Origin: CAVIQK01 sp964613035
Lineage (GTDB): Bacteria > Bacillota > Clostridia > Christensenellales > DTU072
Assembly (NCBI GenBank): GCA_964613035.1
Contig: CAZTFQ010000002.1
Coordinates: 62,001-126,000, forward strand
Reading direction: 5' to 3'
Length of the DNA stretch: 64,000 nt
The notes beneath the pieces are model-generated. The model did not search any database. It had not been told where the DNA came from and saw only the letters and a program-made list of their open reading frames with translations. The translations under genes were made by a program, and so were the position numbers. Shown one piece after another: positions 17,461-26,582 of this stretch (position 1 is its first letter; each line of letters starts with the position of its first letter).

Positions 17461-18163
17461 TTTTCCCTCCTGCTACGGGGTTAATCCTTGGTTTGTTTCC
17501 TCCGCGCGGAAATCTTTTATCCGTGCGCGAAATCTTGTCATATACTATTATGTATCTTTTTTCGTCATTTTTCAAGTCGTAAGCGACAATTTCTTTTAGC
17601 TCGAGTCCGAGAATCTTCTCTGCTCCGTCGGCGGCGGCGAGCTCTTCCGTATAATTCTTGCCTTTATAAAGCAAAGCTTTTCCGCCCGGCTTCACCAGCG
17701 GCGCCACGTACTCGAGAAGAGTGTTAAGAGGCGCTACGGCTCTGGCGGTGACCACGTCGAAACGTTCTCTTCCGTCCGCTCTCGCGTAATCTTCTATTCT
17801 CGAATATCGCACGTTAAGGTTGCCTAAACCAAGCTCTCGGGATACTAAATCGAGAAAATTGCATTTCTTCCCGACGCTCTCGATTGCCGTTGCTTCCACG
17901 TCCGGACGAGCTATCGCGATAGGAATTGCCGGGAGTCCCGCACCGCTCCCGACGTCGGCAAGCTCTGCTCCCTCCGGGATTAAATCAACGAGAAAAAGGC
18001 TGTCGCGAAAGTGTTTTTCGACGATTCCTTCGTCGTCGGTTATGGCGGTGAGATTGTATTTTTTATTTTCCTCTTTTATAAGCTCGGCATATCCGTAGAG
18101 AAGATTTTCGGCATTTTCGTCCAATCCGAGCTCTTCCGCGAGGCGATGTAGGAGATCTTTCAT
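17441..18163 (-). CDS. rsmG: 16S rRNA (guanine527-N7)-methyltransferase
   Basis: Methylates G527 (E. coli numbering) of 16S rRNA using SAM. Loss gives low-level streptomycin resistance in known species. The 240 residues include the SAM-binding loop DVGSGAGLPAIPIAI (about 70-85) and the RsmG-type segment RAVAPLNTLLEYVAP. The C-terminal 25 or so residues are basic. It overlaps mnmG by an ATGA-type junction and parB by 20 nt, indicating translational coupling. Confidence 0.95.
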   Translation of the reverse strand: MKDLLHRLAEELGLDENAENLLYGYAELIKEENKKYNLTAITDDEGIVEKHFRDSLFLVDLIPEGAELADVGSGAGLPAIPIAIARPDVEATAIESVGKKCNFLDLVSRELGLGNLNVRYSRIEDYARADGRERFDVVTARAVAPLNTLLEYVAPLVKPGGKALLYKGKNYTEELAAADGAEKILGLELKEIVAYDLKNDEKRYIIVYDKISRTDKRFPRGGNKPRINPVAGGKNGKKVR

Positions 18164-20007
18164 TTCTTTAATTTCCTCTCTATGAGAAGCACCGTCACGT
18201 CGGCGGGGCTTACGCCGGATATTCTCGACGCCTGCCCGAGCGTCAAAGGTCTTATTAATGAGAGCTTTTGTCTGGCTTCGAGTCTCAACCCGTCGATTTT
18301 TTCGTAATCTATATCGTCGGGTAGTTTGACGTCCTCGAGCCTCTTCATCTCTTCTATTCTGCGACGTTCCTTTTCCGCATAACCCGCGTACTTGACGTCC
18401 GTTACGGCGGTGTTAAGGTCGTCCGAAGTCTCCGACGAGAAGTCGTCGTCCAAAGAAACCAGCTCCTTCACTCCGACGGATTTTCTTCTGATGAATTCTT
18501 CTCCCGTCACGCCGCCCGTCGAAGGGGTCTCTCCGAGATTTTCAAAAATAGGATTGACGATTTTTGGCGAATAACTCTTCTTAAGTTTAGTTTTAATTCT
18601 CTCTACGGCATTTTTTCTAACGGAAAATCTTTCGTATTGAGCCTGCGTGACCGTCCCGAGTCGATATCCTTCTTCCGTCAGCCTGAAATCCGCGTTGTCT
18701 TGTCTTAAAGACAATCTGTACTCGGCTTTGGCGGTCATCATTCTGTAAGGCTCCTCGGTGCCTTTAGTCACCAGGTCGTCGATTAATACTCCTATATAAG
18801 AGCTGTCTCTCGAAAAAACGTATCCGTCCTTGCCTTCCAGTCTCAGCGCGGCGTTAAGACCTGCCGCATATCCTTGCACGGCGGCTTCTTCGTATCCGGA
18901 ACTTCCGTTGATCTGTCCCGCGGTAAACAATCCTCGCACGCGTTTCGTTTCCAGCGTAGGGTAAAGTGCCAACGGGTCTATGCAGTCGTATTCTATAGCG
19001 TAGGCATAGCGCGTAATGACGGCGTTTTCAAGTCCCTTAATAGAACGGACCATCTCTTCTTGTACGTCGTAAGGAAGGGAAGTGGAGAGCCCCTGGAGAT
19101 AAACCTCGTCGGTATCGGCGCCTTCCGGCTCGACGAAGAGCTGATGTCTGTCCTTGTCGCCGAATCGGACGACCTTGGTTTCTATGCTGGGACAATATCT
19201 CGGTCCCGCCGATTCTATCGTTCCGTTGTATAGAGGCGCTCTGTCGAGATTGTTGAGAATAATCTCGTGCGTTTTTTGATTGGTATAAGTCAAATAACAG
19301 CTGAAATCGTTCTCTAGCTCGGAGGTTTCTTTGCAGAACGGAACGGGATTTTCGTCCCCTTTCTGCTCCGTCATTACGGAAAAATCCACGCTGGAACGGA
19401 GAAGTCTCGGCGGAGTGCCCGTCTTAAACCTTCTTATCGGCAATCCTGCGTCTATAAGGCTGTCCGTAAGGCGATCCGCACCGCGAAACGACGACGGTCC
19501 CGACGCGCGCTGATACGATCCTATAATTATTTTCGACTTAAGATATACCCCGGTAGCCAATACTACGACGTCTGCGTATATAGTCCTGCCGAGTGCCGTT
19601 TCGACGCCTTTTATAGTCCCGTCTTCTATGATGAGAGAGGAGCATTCGTCCTCGGATATTTCAAGATTGTCCGTCCTCTCAAGCTCCAGCTTCATAAGAC
19701 GGTGATATTTGTTTTTGTCTACCTGTGCTCTCAGACTGTGCACGGCGGGCCCGTTGGCAAGATTGAGCATTCTGGACTGTATAGTCGCCTTGTCGGCTAT
19801 TTTCCCCATAAGCCCGCCCAGCGCGGTCAATTCGCATACCAGATGCCCCTTAGCCGTACCTCCCACGTTGGGGTTGCAAGCCATAAAGGAAATCGCGTCC
19901 AGCGACATAGTGAGAAGAAGGGTTTTATGCCCTTTATGTGCCAATACTCGAGCACTTTCCACGCCGGCGTGCCCGGCGCCTACCACTATAGCGTCGTATT
20001 TTATCAT
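18160..20007 (-). CDS. mnmG: tRNA uridine-5-carboxymethylaminomethyl modification enzyme MnmG
   Basis: FAD protein that, with MnmE, installs the carboxymethylaminomethyl group on U34 of certain tRNAs. It has 615 residues, close to the family norm. The N-terminal dinucleotide-binding motif VVGAGHAGVESA is followed by the MnmG signature MACNPNVGGTAKGHLV. A second conserved block, GQINGSSGYEEAAVQG, is near residue 370, with the helical C-terminal MnmE-binding domain after it. It is separated from mnmE by dtd but lies in the same transcription unit. Confidence 0.97.
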   Translation of the reverse strand: MIKYDAIVVGAGHAGVESARVLAHKGHKTLLLTMSLDAISFMACNPNVGGTAKGHLVCELTALGGLMGKIADKATIQSRMLNLANGPAVHSLRAQVDKNKYHRLMKLELERTDNLEISEDECSSLIIEDGTIKGVETALGRTIYADVVVLATGVYLKSKIIIGSYQRASGPSSFRGADRLTDSLIDAGLPIRRFKTGTPPRLLRSSVDFSVMTEQKGDENPVPFCKETSELENDFSCYLTYTNQKTHEIILNNLDRAPLYNGTIESAGPRYCPSIETKVVRFGDKDRHQLFVEPEGADTDEVYLQGLSTSLPYDVQEEMVRSIKGLENAVITRYAYAIEYDCIDPLALYPTLETKRVRGLFTAGQINGSSGYEEAAVQGYAAGLNAALRLEGKDGYVFSRDSSYIGVLIDDLVTKGTEEPYRMMTAKAEYRLSLRQDNADFRLTEEGYRLGTVTQAQYERFSVRKNAVERIKTKLKKSYSPKIVNPIFENLGETPSTGGVTGEEFIRRKSVGVKELVSLDDDFSSETSDDLNTAVTDVKYAGYAEKERRRIEEMKRLEDVKLPDDIDYEKIDGLRLEARQKLSLIRPLTLGQASRISGVSPADVTVLLIERKLKK

Positions 20008-20008
20008 A

Positions 20009-20446
20009 CTAGTTGTCTATGATGACGTTGGCAGGTCCCCATATGCTGACGTCCACCGTCATATCTCCTCCGAATTGCCCCGTGCCTACGTGCTTGACGT
20101 AAGTCTCGAGCTCCTTAATAAACATTTCGTATTTAACTATCGCTTCGTCGTACGGCGCCGACTTGTCGAAATTGGGGCGTCTGCCGTGACGAGCGTCGCC
20201 GTACAGAGTGAAGTTGGATATGACGAGAGCGTCGCCGTCCACGTCCACGCAATTGTCGGTCAGCTTGCCCGTAGCTCCTCTGAATATTCTTAAGTGAGCC
20301 ACTCTGTCAGCCATCCATTTAACGGTAGACTCGTCGTCTTCGCGATTGAACGCGACCTGCACCATTATACCTTCTCCGGCTTCTCCCACCGTTTCTCCGT
20401 CTACAGTTACTCGACCGTGACGTATTCTCGTTACCAATGCTCTCAT
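20009..20446 (-). CDS. dtd: D-aminoacyl-tRNA deacylase
   Basis: Hydrolyses D-amino acids (and mischarged glycine in known members) from tRNA. It has 145 residues, the normal length. The family motifs are recognisable: SNFTLYGDARHGRRPNF (the usual form is SQFTLY, so Gln is replaced by Asn) and the Gly-cisPro loop region GPANVIID near the C-terminus. The gene is set tightly between mnmE and mnmG (1-2 nt gaps), an unusual insertion in this conserved order. Confidence 0.9.
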   Translation of the reverse strand: MRALVTRIRHGRVTVDGETVGEAGEGIMVQVAFNREDDESTVKWMADRVAHLRIFRGATGKLTDNCVDVDGDALVISNFTLYGDARHGRRPNFDKSAPYDEAIVKYEMFIKELETYVKHVGTGQFGGDMTVDVSIWGPANVIIDN

Positions 20447-20447
20447 T

Positions 20448-21749
20448 CTACTTACCTACGCAAAAACTATTGAATATATTGTCTATGACGTCTTCAGTGA
20501 CATTCTTGCCCATGATGCGATACAGCTCGTCCGCACAAGCCCTCAAATCTATGAGTACAAGTTCGGGAGATAAGGTTTTATAATCCCTAATCGCGTCGTT
20601 GAGGAGCCCTAATGCCGATTTTATCGCTGCGACGTGTCTGTCGCGCATTACTATCGAAGTGTGTGAAACGCCTTCTAAATCCAGCTTCTCGAGTATCGCG
20701 TCCGAGAGTGCCTCTATGCCGGAAGAATTCTTCACGGATATCTCTATATCCATTCTGGGATCGCTACTGCCGATGTCGGACTTGTTGCCTACAAGGATGG
20801 TTTTTTCGTCTTTTATAAGTACGGGATTGTCTCGAGTGAGGTCGTACACTCTCAAGATGACGTCCGCTCCTTTTATTTCTCTCTCGGCTCTCTCTACTCC
20901 TATTTTTTCTACCGCGTCGTCCGTTTTTCTCAGTCCTGCGGTATCTACGAAATTGATCTTAACGCCCTTGATTTCCATGCTCTCTCTGAGTACGTCTCTG
21001 GTCGTACCGGCTATATCCGTGACTATGGCTCTGTCTTCCATAAGAAGGGCGTTGAGAAGGGAAGATTTTCCCACGTTTGGTTCTCCCGCGATAACGACGT
21101 CGGCGCCTTTTTTTATAATGCGGCGTTTTTCCGCGCAAGCCAACATCTTTTCAAGCCTTGACGACACTTCTTTTAATAAGGATTCCGCTCTGCCGAGGTC
21201 GTTTTCGTCCACTTCTTCCGGATAATCGAGAGTCACTTCCAACTCGGCTATGGCTCTCATCAGAACGGCAGCCGTCTCTTCTATCTCGCGCCCCGTCTTT
21301 CCGCTCATCAGGCGATATGCCTGATTAAGTTCCGCAGTGGATTCCGCGCCGATAACGTCGGCTATTCCTTCCGCCTCGTCGAGAGTTACTTTTCTGTTAA
21401 GGAAAGCGCGTCTGGTAAACTCGCCTCTGGCAGCGGGACGGGCGCCCTTTTCTACGCACAGAGACACCACCGCGGACAGAAGCGTTTCTCCGCCGTGACA
21501 GTGAAATTCCACTACGTCTTCGCCCGTAAATGATTTAGGCGCCTTGTAATAAACACAAAACGCCTTTTCTTGAAAATCTTTACCCGACAGAGTGCCGAGC
21601 GTCATTTTATTAGGCTCCGGAGAAGTCAGAGAACGTCCGTGGACGGAGAATATTTCGGACGCTATCGATAGCGCTCTGTCTCCGCTGAGTCGGACTATAC
21701 CTATTCCCCCCGCAGCTCCCGTCGCGGTCGATATTGCGACTATAGTCAT
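20448..21749 (-). CDS. mnmE: tRNA modification GTPase MnmE
   Basis: Potassium-dependent GTPase that works with MnmG on tRNA U34. It has 433 residues. The N-terminal folate-binding domain opens with TIVAISTATGAAGGIGIVRLSG. The G domain has the P-loop GEPNVGKSSLLNAL (about residue 220), switch DTAGLRKT and base-specificity motif NKSD. The C-terminal tetrapeptide CVGK carries the catalytic Cys. It overlaps jag by 1 nt. Confidence 0.97.
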   Translation of the reverse strand: MTIVAISTATGAAGGIGIVRLSGDRALSIASEIFSVHGRSLTSPEPNKMTLGTLSGKDFQEKAFCVYYKAPKSFTGEDVVEFHCHGGETLLSAVVSLCVEKGARPAARGEFTRRAFLNRKVTLDEAEGIADVIGAESTAELNQAYRLMSGKTGREIEETAAVLMRAIAELEVTLDYPEEVDENDLGRAESLLKEVSSRLEKMLACAEKRRIIKKGADVVIAGEPNVGKSSLLNALLMEDRAIVTDIAGTTRDVLRESMEIKGVKINFVDTAGLRKTDDAVEKIGVERAEREIKGADVILRVYDLTRDNPVLIKDEKTILVGNKSDIGSSDPRMDIEISVKNSSGIEALSDAILEKLDLEGVSHTSIVMRDRHVAAIKSALGLLNDAIRDYKTLSPELVLIDLRACADELYRIMGKNVTEDVIDNIFNSFCVGK

Positions 21750-22312
21750 TAGAATCTTCTCTTTTTGCCGAAACTTCTTGCTTTTCCGAAACCCGTTCTG
21801 GAAAAATCCGATTTGCCGTACTGTATCTCTATTTCGGAAGACGCGGACACCGGCTCGGAATAATTCTTGGGGATAATTACGACGTGACGATCTTTTCCTT
21901 CGCCTTCCGACTCGGTATCGGCGTATTCACAGTCCGCAATGGCGAAGTGAATGATACGTCTCTCGTACGGATTCATAGGCTCCAGACTCTGTTTTCTGCC
22001 CGTTTTATGAGCCTTTTCCGCCAATCTTAAGGCTAATTTAGTGAGAGTGGCGCGTCTTTTGTCGCGATAGTTTTCAGCGTCTACGTAGATTCTCTTAACG
22101 TCGTGTTCTTCCGCAAGAGCGGTCGCCATGGTCTGAAGAGCGTCCAGGCTCTCTCCTCTGTGACCGATGAGGCGAGACGCGTCTTTTCCTACGATAGTGA
22201 AGAAAACGCCTTCTTCTCTCTCTTCGACTTCTATTTCGACGTCGCAGTTGAGATTAGCGGCGACGCCTTTTAGAAAATCGGATATTTTTTGATAAATTTC
22301 ATTGTTTTCCAT
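21749..22312 (-). CDS. jag: RNA-binding protein Jag/KhpB (KH and R3H domains)
   Basis: RNA-binding protein usually encoded next to yidC, with roles in cell division and wall synthesis in studied Bacillota. The 187 residues carry a KH domain with the GxxG-type loop GHRG (about residue 50) and an R3H domain with NPYERRIIHFAI (about residue 115). The separate Jag-N domain found in longer homologues is absent. A basic tail rich in Lys, Arg and Phe ends the protein. It lies 13 nt after yidC. Confidence 0.93.
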   Translation of the reverse strand: MENNEIYQKISDFLKGVAANLNCDVEIEVEEREEGVFFTIVGKDASRLIGHRGESLDALQTMATALAEEHDVKRIYVDAENYRDKRRATLTKLALRLAEKAHKTGRKQSLEPMNPYERRIIHFAIADCEYADTESEGEGKDRHVVIIPKNYSEPVSASSEIEIQYGKSDFSRTGFGKARSFGKKRRF

Positions 22313-22325
22313 ATATTTCCTCTGA

Positions 22326-23387
22326 TTAGATATTTTCTTCTTCCAGCTCCTTTTTGGCGTCGATTTTTTTGGTTATGACGTTGTAGAGGAGATTAAACAC
22401 CAGCGTAATGAGGGAGTTGATGACCATATAGAGGGTAAACGCCGCGCTATAGAGGATAGCGAACACGAACATCATTATCGGCATCGTCCACTGCATCATC
22501 TTCATAGAGCTCTCTTGAGACTTCTTCTGTTCTTCTGTCTGACCGGCTACCTGGGGTTGCTCGGCGGGCTTGATAAGCTTGGTAGAGAGAATATTAAGGA
22601 TGAGGGCAACGATGGGGAGTATGAGATAACCGTTCCACTCGCCGCCGCCGTCCTCGTTATAGTTGTACTTAGCCATAACCTTACTCATAACTTTATCGTA
22701 CTCCGTACTGTCGACGGAATCCGATCCGGTCACGCCTACGCCGCCCAGTCCCGTACCGTAAAAAGTCGCCGCGTCGGGGATGGGTTGAGACCAGTTATCG
22801 CCTATAAAAATGTTCTTGGTAAGAAGGAATCTTTCTATTTCATACGCTTCGAGAGCCGCGTCTTGACCTGCCTCAATCGCAAGTTTAGTATCCTTAACAT
22901 CGCCTGTTTGGGACTCCAAACTGGCATTATATGCGGTCTCGTACGCGTCGTGACAATTGTCGTAGACGACTGAATTGTGATACGTACAAGCGGATCTGAA
23001 TCCTGCGAAAACGACGAAGAATATAACCAGCGTCACTATAGAAGGCAGACAGGCTTTCATGGGGCTGTACTTATATTTCTTGTTGAGGGCTCTCTGTTTG
23101 ATATAGAGCTGTTGCTGGTCGTTTTTGAACTGCTTCTGGATCTTCTCGAGTTCCGGTTGCATGGATTTCATCTTTTTGGCATTTTTTCTTGTGATTTGTT
23201 TTTGCCAAAAATCGAACGGTAAAACTATTATTTTCAAAAATACCGTGAACAGTATAACCGTCACGCCGAAAGCTCCGATAACGCTCGTCTCGGATATTCC
23301 CCAGCTGGCTACCCAGCCGTATAGAACCTCGTATATCAGCTTACCTATAAGGTTGAGCTCGGTTGCGAGTAATGTCATAGCACCCAT
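22326..23387 (-). CDS. yidC: Membrane protein insertase YidC/SpoIIIJ
   Basis: Inserts proteins into the cytoplasmic membrane. It has 353 residues, longer than the usual Gram-positive form of 250-300. There are five hydrophobic segments and the charged cytoplasmic loop KKMKSMQPELEKIQKQF. The hydrophilic insertion after the second to third hydrophobic segment (about residues 138-240, Asp/Ser/Gly-rich) accounts for the extra length. No lipobox is seen at the N-terminus. The start has a GAGAGG SD 9 nt upstream and overlaps yidD by 13 nt. Confidence 0.94.
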   Translation of the reverse strand: MGAMTLLATELNLIGKLIYEVLYGWVASWGISETSVIGAFGVTVILFTVFLKIIVLPFDFWQKQITRKNAKKMKSMQPELEKIQKQFKNDQQQLYIKQRALNKKYKYSPMKACLPSIVTLVIFFVVFAGFRSACTYHNSVVYDNCHDAYETAYNASLESQTGDVKDTKLAIEAGQDAALEAYEIERFLLTKNIFIGDNWSQPIPDAATFYGTGLGGVGVTGSDSVDSTEYDKVMSKVMAKYNYNEDGGGEWNGYLILPIVALILNILSTKLIKPAEQPQVAGQTEEQKKSQESSMKMMQWTMPIMMFVFAILYSAAFTLYMVINSLITLVFNLLYNVITKKIDAKKELEEENI

Positions 23388-23617
23388 TTAATATTTCCTC
23401 TCAAATTGCGTCGGACGGGATCATAGCCTCCCTTGTGCAGTGGAGTGCAACGGAGAAGCCTCCTTAATCCTAAAAAAACGCCTCTTATACATCCGTATTC
23501 TTCTACGGCATCGTACATATACATCGAGCAAGTCGGAGTATAGATACACTTGGCTCCGATACTCGGCGATATGAATTCTTTATAAAAAACAAGAGCCTTT
23601 TTAACAAGAAACTTCAT
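23375..23617 (-). CDS. yidD: Membrane protein insertion efficiency factor YidD
   Basis: Small membrane-associated protein of 80 residues that assists YidC-dependent insertion. The three conserved Cys regions are visible: GAKCIYTPTCSMYMYDA and LLRCTPLHKGGYDPV. It overlaps both rnpA (17 nt) and yidC (13 nt), so the three genes are tightly coupled. Confidence 0.95.
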   Translation of the reverse strand: MKFLVKKALVFYKEFISPSIGAKCIYTPTCSMYMYDAVEEYGCIRGVFLGLRRLLRCTPLHKGGYDPVRRNLRGNIKWVL

Positions 23618-23942
23618 TCTCTAAAATGCCCGCTTTTTTTAATAATGCGGCGAAGTCGTCTCGAATCTCCGCATAACTTATTTCTAATACGGCGTCTCTT
23701 AAAGTGACCACCATATTATACTTTTTAAGTTGATCGGATACTCCGACGAAAATCTCTTTTATTCTCCTCTTAAGGAGATTTCTGGTGACGGCGTTGCCTA
23801 TCTTTTTAGATACGGATATACCTATTTTTAGACTACCCGCCGGGACGTAGCGTAGAGTCATATATTTAGATTCTACGCGACGACCTTTACGTCTGATATA
23901 AGAAAAACTGGCGTTGCTTTTTAGGCTCAGTACGCGTTTCAC
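23601..23942 (-). CDS. rnpA: Ribonuclease P protein component
   Basis: Protein subunit of the tRNA 5'-processing ribozyme. It has 113 residues. The basic RNR-type motif NAVTRNLLKRRIKEIF (about residues 49-64) is clear. It begins 2 nt after the rpmH stop codon, the classical rpmH-rnpA arrangement. Confidence 0.95.
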   Translation of the reverse strand: MKRVLSLKSNASFSYIRRKGRRVESKYMTLRYVPAGSLKIGISVSKKIGNAVTRNLLKRRIKEIFVGVSDQLKKYNMVVTLRDAVLEISYAEIRDDFAALLKKAGILENEVSC

Positions 23943-23944
23943 AA

Positions 23945-24079
23945 TTATTTAGAAATATGCTTTCTACCCTTTCTTCTTCTGGCTTGTAAAACGTTTCTGC
24001 CGCCCTTGGTTTTCATTCTCTGTCTGAAGCCATGGACTTTTTTGTTCTGTCTTTTTTTAGGTTGATAAGTTCTTTTCAT
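23945..24079 (-). CDS. rpmH: 50S ribosomal protein L34
   Basis: A 44-residue, very basic protein starting MKRTYQPKKRQNKKVHGF and containing MKTKGGRNVLQARRRKGR, the universal L34 pattern. An ACGAGG SD lies about 9 nt before the ATG at 24079. It is the first gene of the rpmH-rnpA-yidD-yidC-jag-mnmE-dtd-mnmG-rsmG-parB string. It has its own promoter, and its leader contains a GC-rich inverted repeat (CGCGTA 24118-24123, TACGCG 24132-24137). Confidence 0.98.
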   Translation of the reverse strand: MKRTYQPKKRQNKKVHGFRQRMKTKGGRNVLQARRRKGRKHISK

Positions 24080-24147
24080 AATACATACCTCGTTGAGATT
24101 ATTTTTCCTTAATATAACGCGTAACGCGCGCTACGCGAGTCTAAAGT

Positions 24148-24177
24148 ATTATATATTTTATAAATAAATCTTGTCAA
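24148..24177 (-). promoter_or_regulatory. rpmH promoter
   Basis: Minus strand TTGACA (24177-24172), 18-nt spacer, TATAAT (24153-24148). The start would be near 24141, giving a 60-nt leader with the CGCGTA/TACGCG hairpin. Confidence 0.75.
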
Positions 24178-24569
24178 CGGATTTAGACCTAAAGTTAAAA
24201 AGTGACACTCTTATCATCACTTTTAATAGGAGTCAATTTCAATCCTTCTATATTTTTTTCTATATGATCTATCTCTTGAATATCTAAACGTCTCACCGAT
24301 TAACATAATTATTAAATCTAAATTCCCCACACATCGTCAATCAAACCTAAACGTCATCTAATTTTATAAACACTAATCAAAACAATAAAAACTCCTTTTA
24401 CATCATACGCCGATTTTATATTTAGTTGAGACGCGACTATTTTTTATTCCGACATAGAGAAAACATAAGGTCTATCACGTTTATTTATGTCGAAAATTAA
24501 AAATATTAAGTTTTTAGACAAATTTATAGATAAAGACCGTTTTTCTTAATTTTATTTCTGTAACAATAT

Positions 24570-24585
24570 TGTTTCACGTGAAACA
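24570..24585. promoter_or_regulatory. parS: parS site 1 (perfect)
   Basis: TGTTTCACGTGAAACA, identical to the canonical Bacillus parS 16-mer bound by Spo0J/ParB. Confidence 0.93.
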
Positions 24586-25457
24586 TAATTAAAAATTATT
24601 TTTGATGTTTTTGACCTTATTTTTGTAATATTTTCCTTGTTTTTATTAGATTTTTTAGATTTTTTGAATATACAACCTAGGGGGTTAAAGACGCTCCTAA
24701 ATTTTTTAGCACTAATTTTAGCCATAATTTTTACCTATCTCTATCAATATTTTTCAGATTATATATTATTAAATCAATTGTCATTTTGTTATTTTGGTTA
24801 AACAATATCATATTATCATACATACGGATATAATTTATTGTTAAAGACATATATACGTTCTAAATGCGGAACGGTTTTTATTATAATTTCTTTGTGTAGA
24901 TTAAGTTAACGAACATATACCGAGTTTAGTCGTAACATATCTCGATACATCTTCTTCCAATATAATAACTTTTCTTAATTACCTATAACCAATGCCGGCT
25001 TAATCTCAAATAATCTAAATGAATCTATCAGTCTTAATTTAACGACAACATAAATCATTTATTAAATTCATCAAAGTTCAACAAACACTTTAATGCTTCT
25101 ACAATTATAAACACTACTCAATTATCTCAATATATGTCGGCATAAAGTTAAAATTATAATTTCATACCCAATCATCTTCATTTACCCCCTAATTAATCTA
25201 CTATTCTATGTAAAACACAATTAAAGACGTTATGGTAACGTTTAACGTCGATTTATTTAATATAAATCCTATTATATAAGCTATACAAGTCACTTTTCAC
25301 TAAAAATTCAATAATAATATTTATAAGCGTCGTATAAGGGTAATATTCACGGTAAAATATATATATATATACTTATTAATAATTATATACAATAAATATA
25401 CAAAATTTATACAAATTTTACTTATTAAATTACAATCTCAGTTATAATAATATAAAA

Positions 25458-25473
25458 ATAAACATATGTTTAT
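25458..25473. repeat. 16-bp perfect palindrome, copy 1
   Basis: ATAAACATATGTTTAT is self-complementary. The same 16-mer recurs at 26133-26148. Copy 1 lies 12 bp from parS site 2. Confidence 0.7.
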
Positions 25474-25485
25474 ATTTTAAATAAA

Positions 25486-25501
25486 TATTTCACGTGAAAC
25501 A
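25486..25501. promoter_or_regulatory. parS: parS site 2 (one mismatch)
   Basis: TATTTCACGTGAAACA, which differs from the consensus only at position 2 (G to A). The CACGTG core and both arms are kept. Confidence 0.82.
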
Positions 25502-25922
25502 TTAAATTTTATAAAATTTTCTTAAAAATATATATATTCTTTATTAAAAATTAATAGCAATTACAATATTAATTTTTAAAAAAGTTAGTTTTTATATTGT
25601 TTTTTTAGTTAGTTTTTACTATAATTATTATTTTTTTTACTAATAATATTATTATAATTATTTTTCTTTTATTTTTTAATCTATTTTATATTTTTATCAT
25701 CAATTATTAGTAATTTTATATCTTTTTATTATTATAAAATATATTTTTTTATTAATTATTTAATATTTTATTTATATTTTACATTTTAAGGTCGTTATTT
25801 ATTATTCAATTATTATATTTTATAAATTTGTTGTAATTTTATTATATCTATTATTTATTTTTATATTTATTATCTATTAATATAATATTTTTCATTTTTT
25901 TATAATTTTTATATTGCTTTTA

Positions 25923-25938
25923 CATTTCACGTGAAACA
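25923..25938. promoter_or_regulatory. parS: parS site 3 (two mismatches)
   Basis: CATTTCACGTGAAACA keeps 14 of 16 consensus bases. The mismatches are the two outermost left bases. Confidence 0.75.
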
Positions 25939-26132
25939 TTTTTTACTTTTTCGACAGCTTCCGGTATATTTAATTGTTATTTTTATATTATTATATCTAT
26001 TATTTTATTAATTTTTAGTTAGATTTTATGATTATTTATAGTAAAATATTTAATATTTTTATATTATATATTTTTATTAACTATTTTTATATAAATATTA
26101 TTTATTATTATATTTTATATTATTTCTATTTT

Positions 26133-26148
26133 ATAAACATATGTTTAT
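26133..26148. repeat. 16-bp perfect palindrome, copy 2
   Basis: Same 16-mer as at 25458, here extended to an 18-bp palindrome (26132-26149). It does not resemble parS or a DnaA box. Confidence 0.7.
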
Positions 26149-26525
26149 ATTTTATTATATTGGCTTAATTTTCCTTCTACTACTATTATTATTTTTATAA
26201 TGATATTTTTTGAGATTGTTTTAATAATAATTAACTTTTATCACCTTTTATTTTTTTTATTATCGATGAGTAAATTTTTTATTATCGCTACTTAGTTTTA
26301 TAGGTTATTATATATGAAATATTTTTACATAAATTGTATATTATGATGAATATTATTAGTTTTATTTTTTTAGAAGTTGTATCTAAATTATTTATAAAAA
26401 TTAAAAACACCCTAAAAACCGCCTCTAGAACGCGCTCATTTGCGTTTTTTAGATATTAAATTTTAGTTTTCGGGTGCTTTTTATTAAACTTAAATTTAGT
26501 ATTGTAGTAAGGTTTTAGATTATAT

Positions 26526-26566
26526 AAAAAAACGCGTCTTTTTTAGAAAAACGCGTCTTTTTATTA
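26526..26566 (-). terminator. dnaN terminator
   Basis: Two ACGCGT blocks (26532-26537, 26551-26556) with flanking T/A runs pair into a long hairpin. On the minus strand a run of seven T follows. It lies 17-57 nt beyond the dnaN stop. Confidence 0.75.
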
Positions 26567-26582
26567 ATATTTTTTAATTTAT

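Larger units (their letters stand above)
24080..26582. other. AT-rich, gene-free origin-proximal block
   Basis: About 2.5 kb between rpmH and dnaN holds no credible ORF. Its composition is extremely A/T-rich, especially 25340-26400, where G and C are rare. It contains the rpmH promoter at its left end, one perfect and two near-perfect parS sites, two copies of a 16-bp palindrome, and the dnaN terminator at its right end. Another inverted repeat (AAAAGTGA 24198-24205 with TCACTTTT 24217-24224) lies near the left end. A nested hairpin with CACCC/GGGTG ends lies at 26408-26476. I found no clear TTATNCACA box inside it. Its likely role is in origin unwinding and ParB loading (inference). Confidence 0.75.

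Noticed and set aside
24080..26582. Small ORFs and tRNA or CRISPR content in the AT-rich block
   Set aside because: Only short open stretches with no SD or domain; no cloverleaf with conserved TTCRA loop and no regularly spaced repeats.
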